A stretch of DNA of 64,000 nt. It comes from Cellulosilyticum lentocellum DSM 5427 (lineage in GTDB: Bacteria > Bacillota > Clostridia > Lachnospirales > Cellulosilyticaceae). The stretch spans positions 1,323,001 to 1,387,000 of the forward strand of contig NC_015275.1 in NCBI RefSeq assembly GCF_000178835.2. Reading direction: 5' to 3'. Positions 62,745 to 64,000 of the stretch are shown here, in pieces (position 1 is the stretch's first letter; each line of letters starts with the position of its first letter). Below the pieces are notes generated by a model. It saw only the letters and a program-made list of their open reading frames with translations. It was not told where the DNA came from and made no database searches. The position numbers were made by a program, and so were the translations under genes.

Positions 62745-63719
62745 ATGAAGATTGCTATTTTAGGGGCAGGGAATATTGCAAGTGTTATGGCTAAAACAAT
62801 AGGTCAAATGGAAGAGGCAAGCTGTTATGCAGTAGCAGCCAGAGATTACACACGTGCCAAAGAGTTTGCGGAGGAATATGGCTTTCAAAAAGCTTATGGT
62901 TCCTATGAAGAAATGGTACAAGATCAAGAAGTAGAACTTGTTTATATTGCTACACCTCATTCACACCACTATGAGCATGCTAAGCTTTGTTTAGAATATG
63001 GCAAGCATGTATTATGTGAAAAGGCTTTTACAGTTAATGAAAAAGAAGCTAGGGCTCTTATAAGTCTAGCAAGAGAAAAGAAGATACTTTTAGCAGAAGC
63101 TATTTGGACCAGATATATGCCATCTAGAAAACGTATTAATGAAGTATTAGCAAGTGGCATCATTGGAACACCACATACACTTACTGCTAATTTAGGTTAT
63201 GTCATTGCAGATAAACCAAGAATTATTGAACCAAGCTTAGCAGGTGGTGCTTTATTAGATATTGGTATTTATCCTATAAACTTTGCACTAATGGCCTTTG
63301 GTGATGACATAGAAAGTATAAGTTCAGCAGCAGTTTTATCAAATACAGGTGTCGATTTGCAAAATAGTATTACTTTTAAATACAAAGATGGTAAAATGGC
63401 TATTTTAAATAGTACAACTTTAGCCTTGACCAATCGAGAGGGTATTATTTCTGGAGATAAAGGTTATATGGTAGTCGAAAATATCAATAACTGTGAACGT
63501 ATCCGCATTTTTTCTCATGATCGAAAAGAAATTGAGAACTTTATTATGCCAAAACAAATTTCAGGCTATGAATATGAGGTAAGAGCTTGTATTAAAGCAA
63601 TTAAAGAAGGCAAGCTAGAATGTGAAGAAATGCCACATATAGATACACTACGTGTATTAGAAATTATGGATCAGCTTAGAAAAGAATGGGGTGTTTCCTA
63701 TCCTCAAGAAGAATGTTAA
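62745..63719 (+). CDS. Gfo/Idh/MocA family oxidoreductase
   Basis: A 324-aa NAD(P)-dependent sugar/inositol dehydrogenase of the Gfo/Idh/MocA family. Rossmann motif ILGAGNIASVMAKTI at the start; VYIATPHSHHYEHAKLCLEY, then GKHVLCEKAFTVNEKEA (EKP-like motif, here EKA); AEAIWTRYMPSRKRINEVL; GGALLDIGIYPINFALM with the family Gly-Asp region. Substrate not predictable. It has AGAGGGATTGAG upstream and is transcribed alone. Confidence 0.9.
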   Translation: MKIAILGAGNIASVMAKTIGQMEEASCYAVAARDYTRAKEFAEEYGFQKAYGSYEEMVQDQEVELVYIATPHSHHYEHAKLCLEYGKHVLCEKAFTVNEKEARALISLAREKKILLAEAIWTRYMPSRKRINEVLASGIIGTPHTLTANLGYVIADKPRIIEPSLAGGALLDIGIYPINFALMAFGDDIESISSAAVLSNTGVDLQNSITFKYKDGKMAILNSTTLALTNREGIISGDKGYMVVENINNCERIRIFSHDRKEIENFIMPKQISGYEYEVRACIKAIKEGKLECEEMPHIDTLRVLEIMDQLRKEWGVSYPQEEC

Positions 63720-63819
63720 AATAATACATTTGGTAGATACAGGTCTATTTTGCGTTAGGCTTGTATCTGCAGTGAAGATGGAAAATTCATAATTTCTACC
63801 CCTATGAAAGGGACATCAA

Positions 63820-63852
63820 AGCACTTAGGTAAAAGCCTAGGTGCTTTTTTGT
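63820..63852 (+). terminator. Intrinsic terminator
   Basis: AGCACTTAGG pairs with CCTAGGTGCT around a 6-nt loop, followed by TTTTT. An AGATACA/TGTATCT stem at about 63732-63770 may add to it. Confidence 0.85.
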
Positions 63853-63888
63853 TGAATAAAAAATATTGAATAGAAGGAGAGGAAGATT

Positions 63889-63978
63889 ATGAAAAATAAA
63901 ATTAAACCATCTATTTTACCAGGCTTTATGGAGCTTACTCCGAAGAATCAACTAACTTTTAATGAAATGATACGTTGA
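63889..63978 (+). pseudogene. Start of a HisS/HisZ-like gene broken by an in-frame stop
   Basis: ATG 63889 follows AGGAGAGGAAG. The 29-codon frame reads KIKPSILPGFMELTPKNQL then TFNEMIR, which resembles the N-terminus of histidyl-tRNA synthetase-like proteins (PSILPGFMEL.P..Q..F). It meets TGA at 63976, and the same frame continues CKGVYRC to the window edge, also like the family. The gene is either disrupted, or this is a base error. The window ends 22 bp later. Confidence 0.45.
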
Positions 63979-64000
63979 TGTAAAGGTGTTTATAGATGTA

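Overview
The window looks like the chromosome of a low-GC anaerobic Clostridia member, probably Lachnospirales or a Cellulosilyticum-like lineage. That placement is inferred, not proven. It rests on AT-rich codon use, AGGAGG-type ribosome binding sites, SLH surface proteins, a secreted starch-degrading amylase, hybrid-cluster protein, and TPP and Mn2+ riboswitches. Most of the window is ordinary host sequence with well-formed intrinsic terminators between transcription units.

Layout. 1-23 kb: a truncated secreted alpha-amylase with starch-binding modules (minus strand), an aldo/keto reductase, small hypothetical genes and a divergent PanC homologue. Next comes a thiamine block: TPP riboswitch, thiC, a tandem of structured RNA elements, then thiW. 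It is followed by an unidentified structured RNA region, a PhzF-like isomerase, D-Ala-D-Ala ligase, an Imm5-like protein, and an AraC regulator divergent from a YclNOPQ/CeuBCDE-like siderophore importer with a Fur-box-like site. The block ends with a chemoreceptor and a GH18 protein.

23.2-40.5 kb: a 17.1-kb integrated element lies between two 117-bp direct repeats, each containing a complete tRNA-Leu(CAG). It carries a tyrosine integrase and an AlpA-type regulator. It has a likely replication protein with three iterons, an RHH protein and a PD-(D/E)XK-like protein. The virion genes are a complete SPP1-like head module: scaffold, capsid, terminase small and large subunits, portal, adaptor-like and stopper-like proteins. 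There is a BhlA holin-like protein and a PIN-like cargo gene. No tail or baseplate genes are present, which suggests a capsid-forming phage satellite or a reduced prophage. About 3 kb of the element is almost gene-free and filled with about 22 degenerate units of 96-145 bp, each with a TTGACTATCAA-like dyad. This array is the strongest candidate for an undescribed system in the window.

40.7-64 kb: an IS1182-like insertion sequence with its own flanking terminators, an SLH protein with beta-repeats, and a nitrosative/sulfur stress block (hcp fused to DUF1858, a Crp/Fnr regulator, rhodanese, CoA-disulfide-reductase-rhodanese). These are followed by an M14 peptidase, a sugar PTS permease with promoter and cre site, PpnP, a P-type cation ATPase behind a Mn2+ (yybP-ykoY) riboswitch, a DUF3160 lipoprotein pair, a Gfo/Idh/MocA oxidoreductase, and the start of a HisS/HisZ-like reading frame with an early in-frame stop at the window edge.

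All calls come from reading sequence and motifs by eye; no database search was run.
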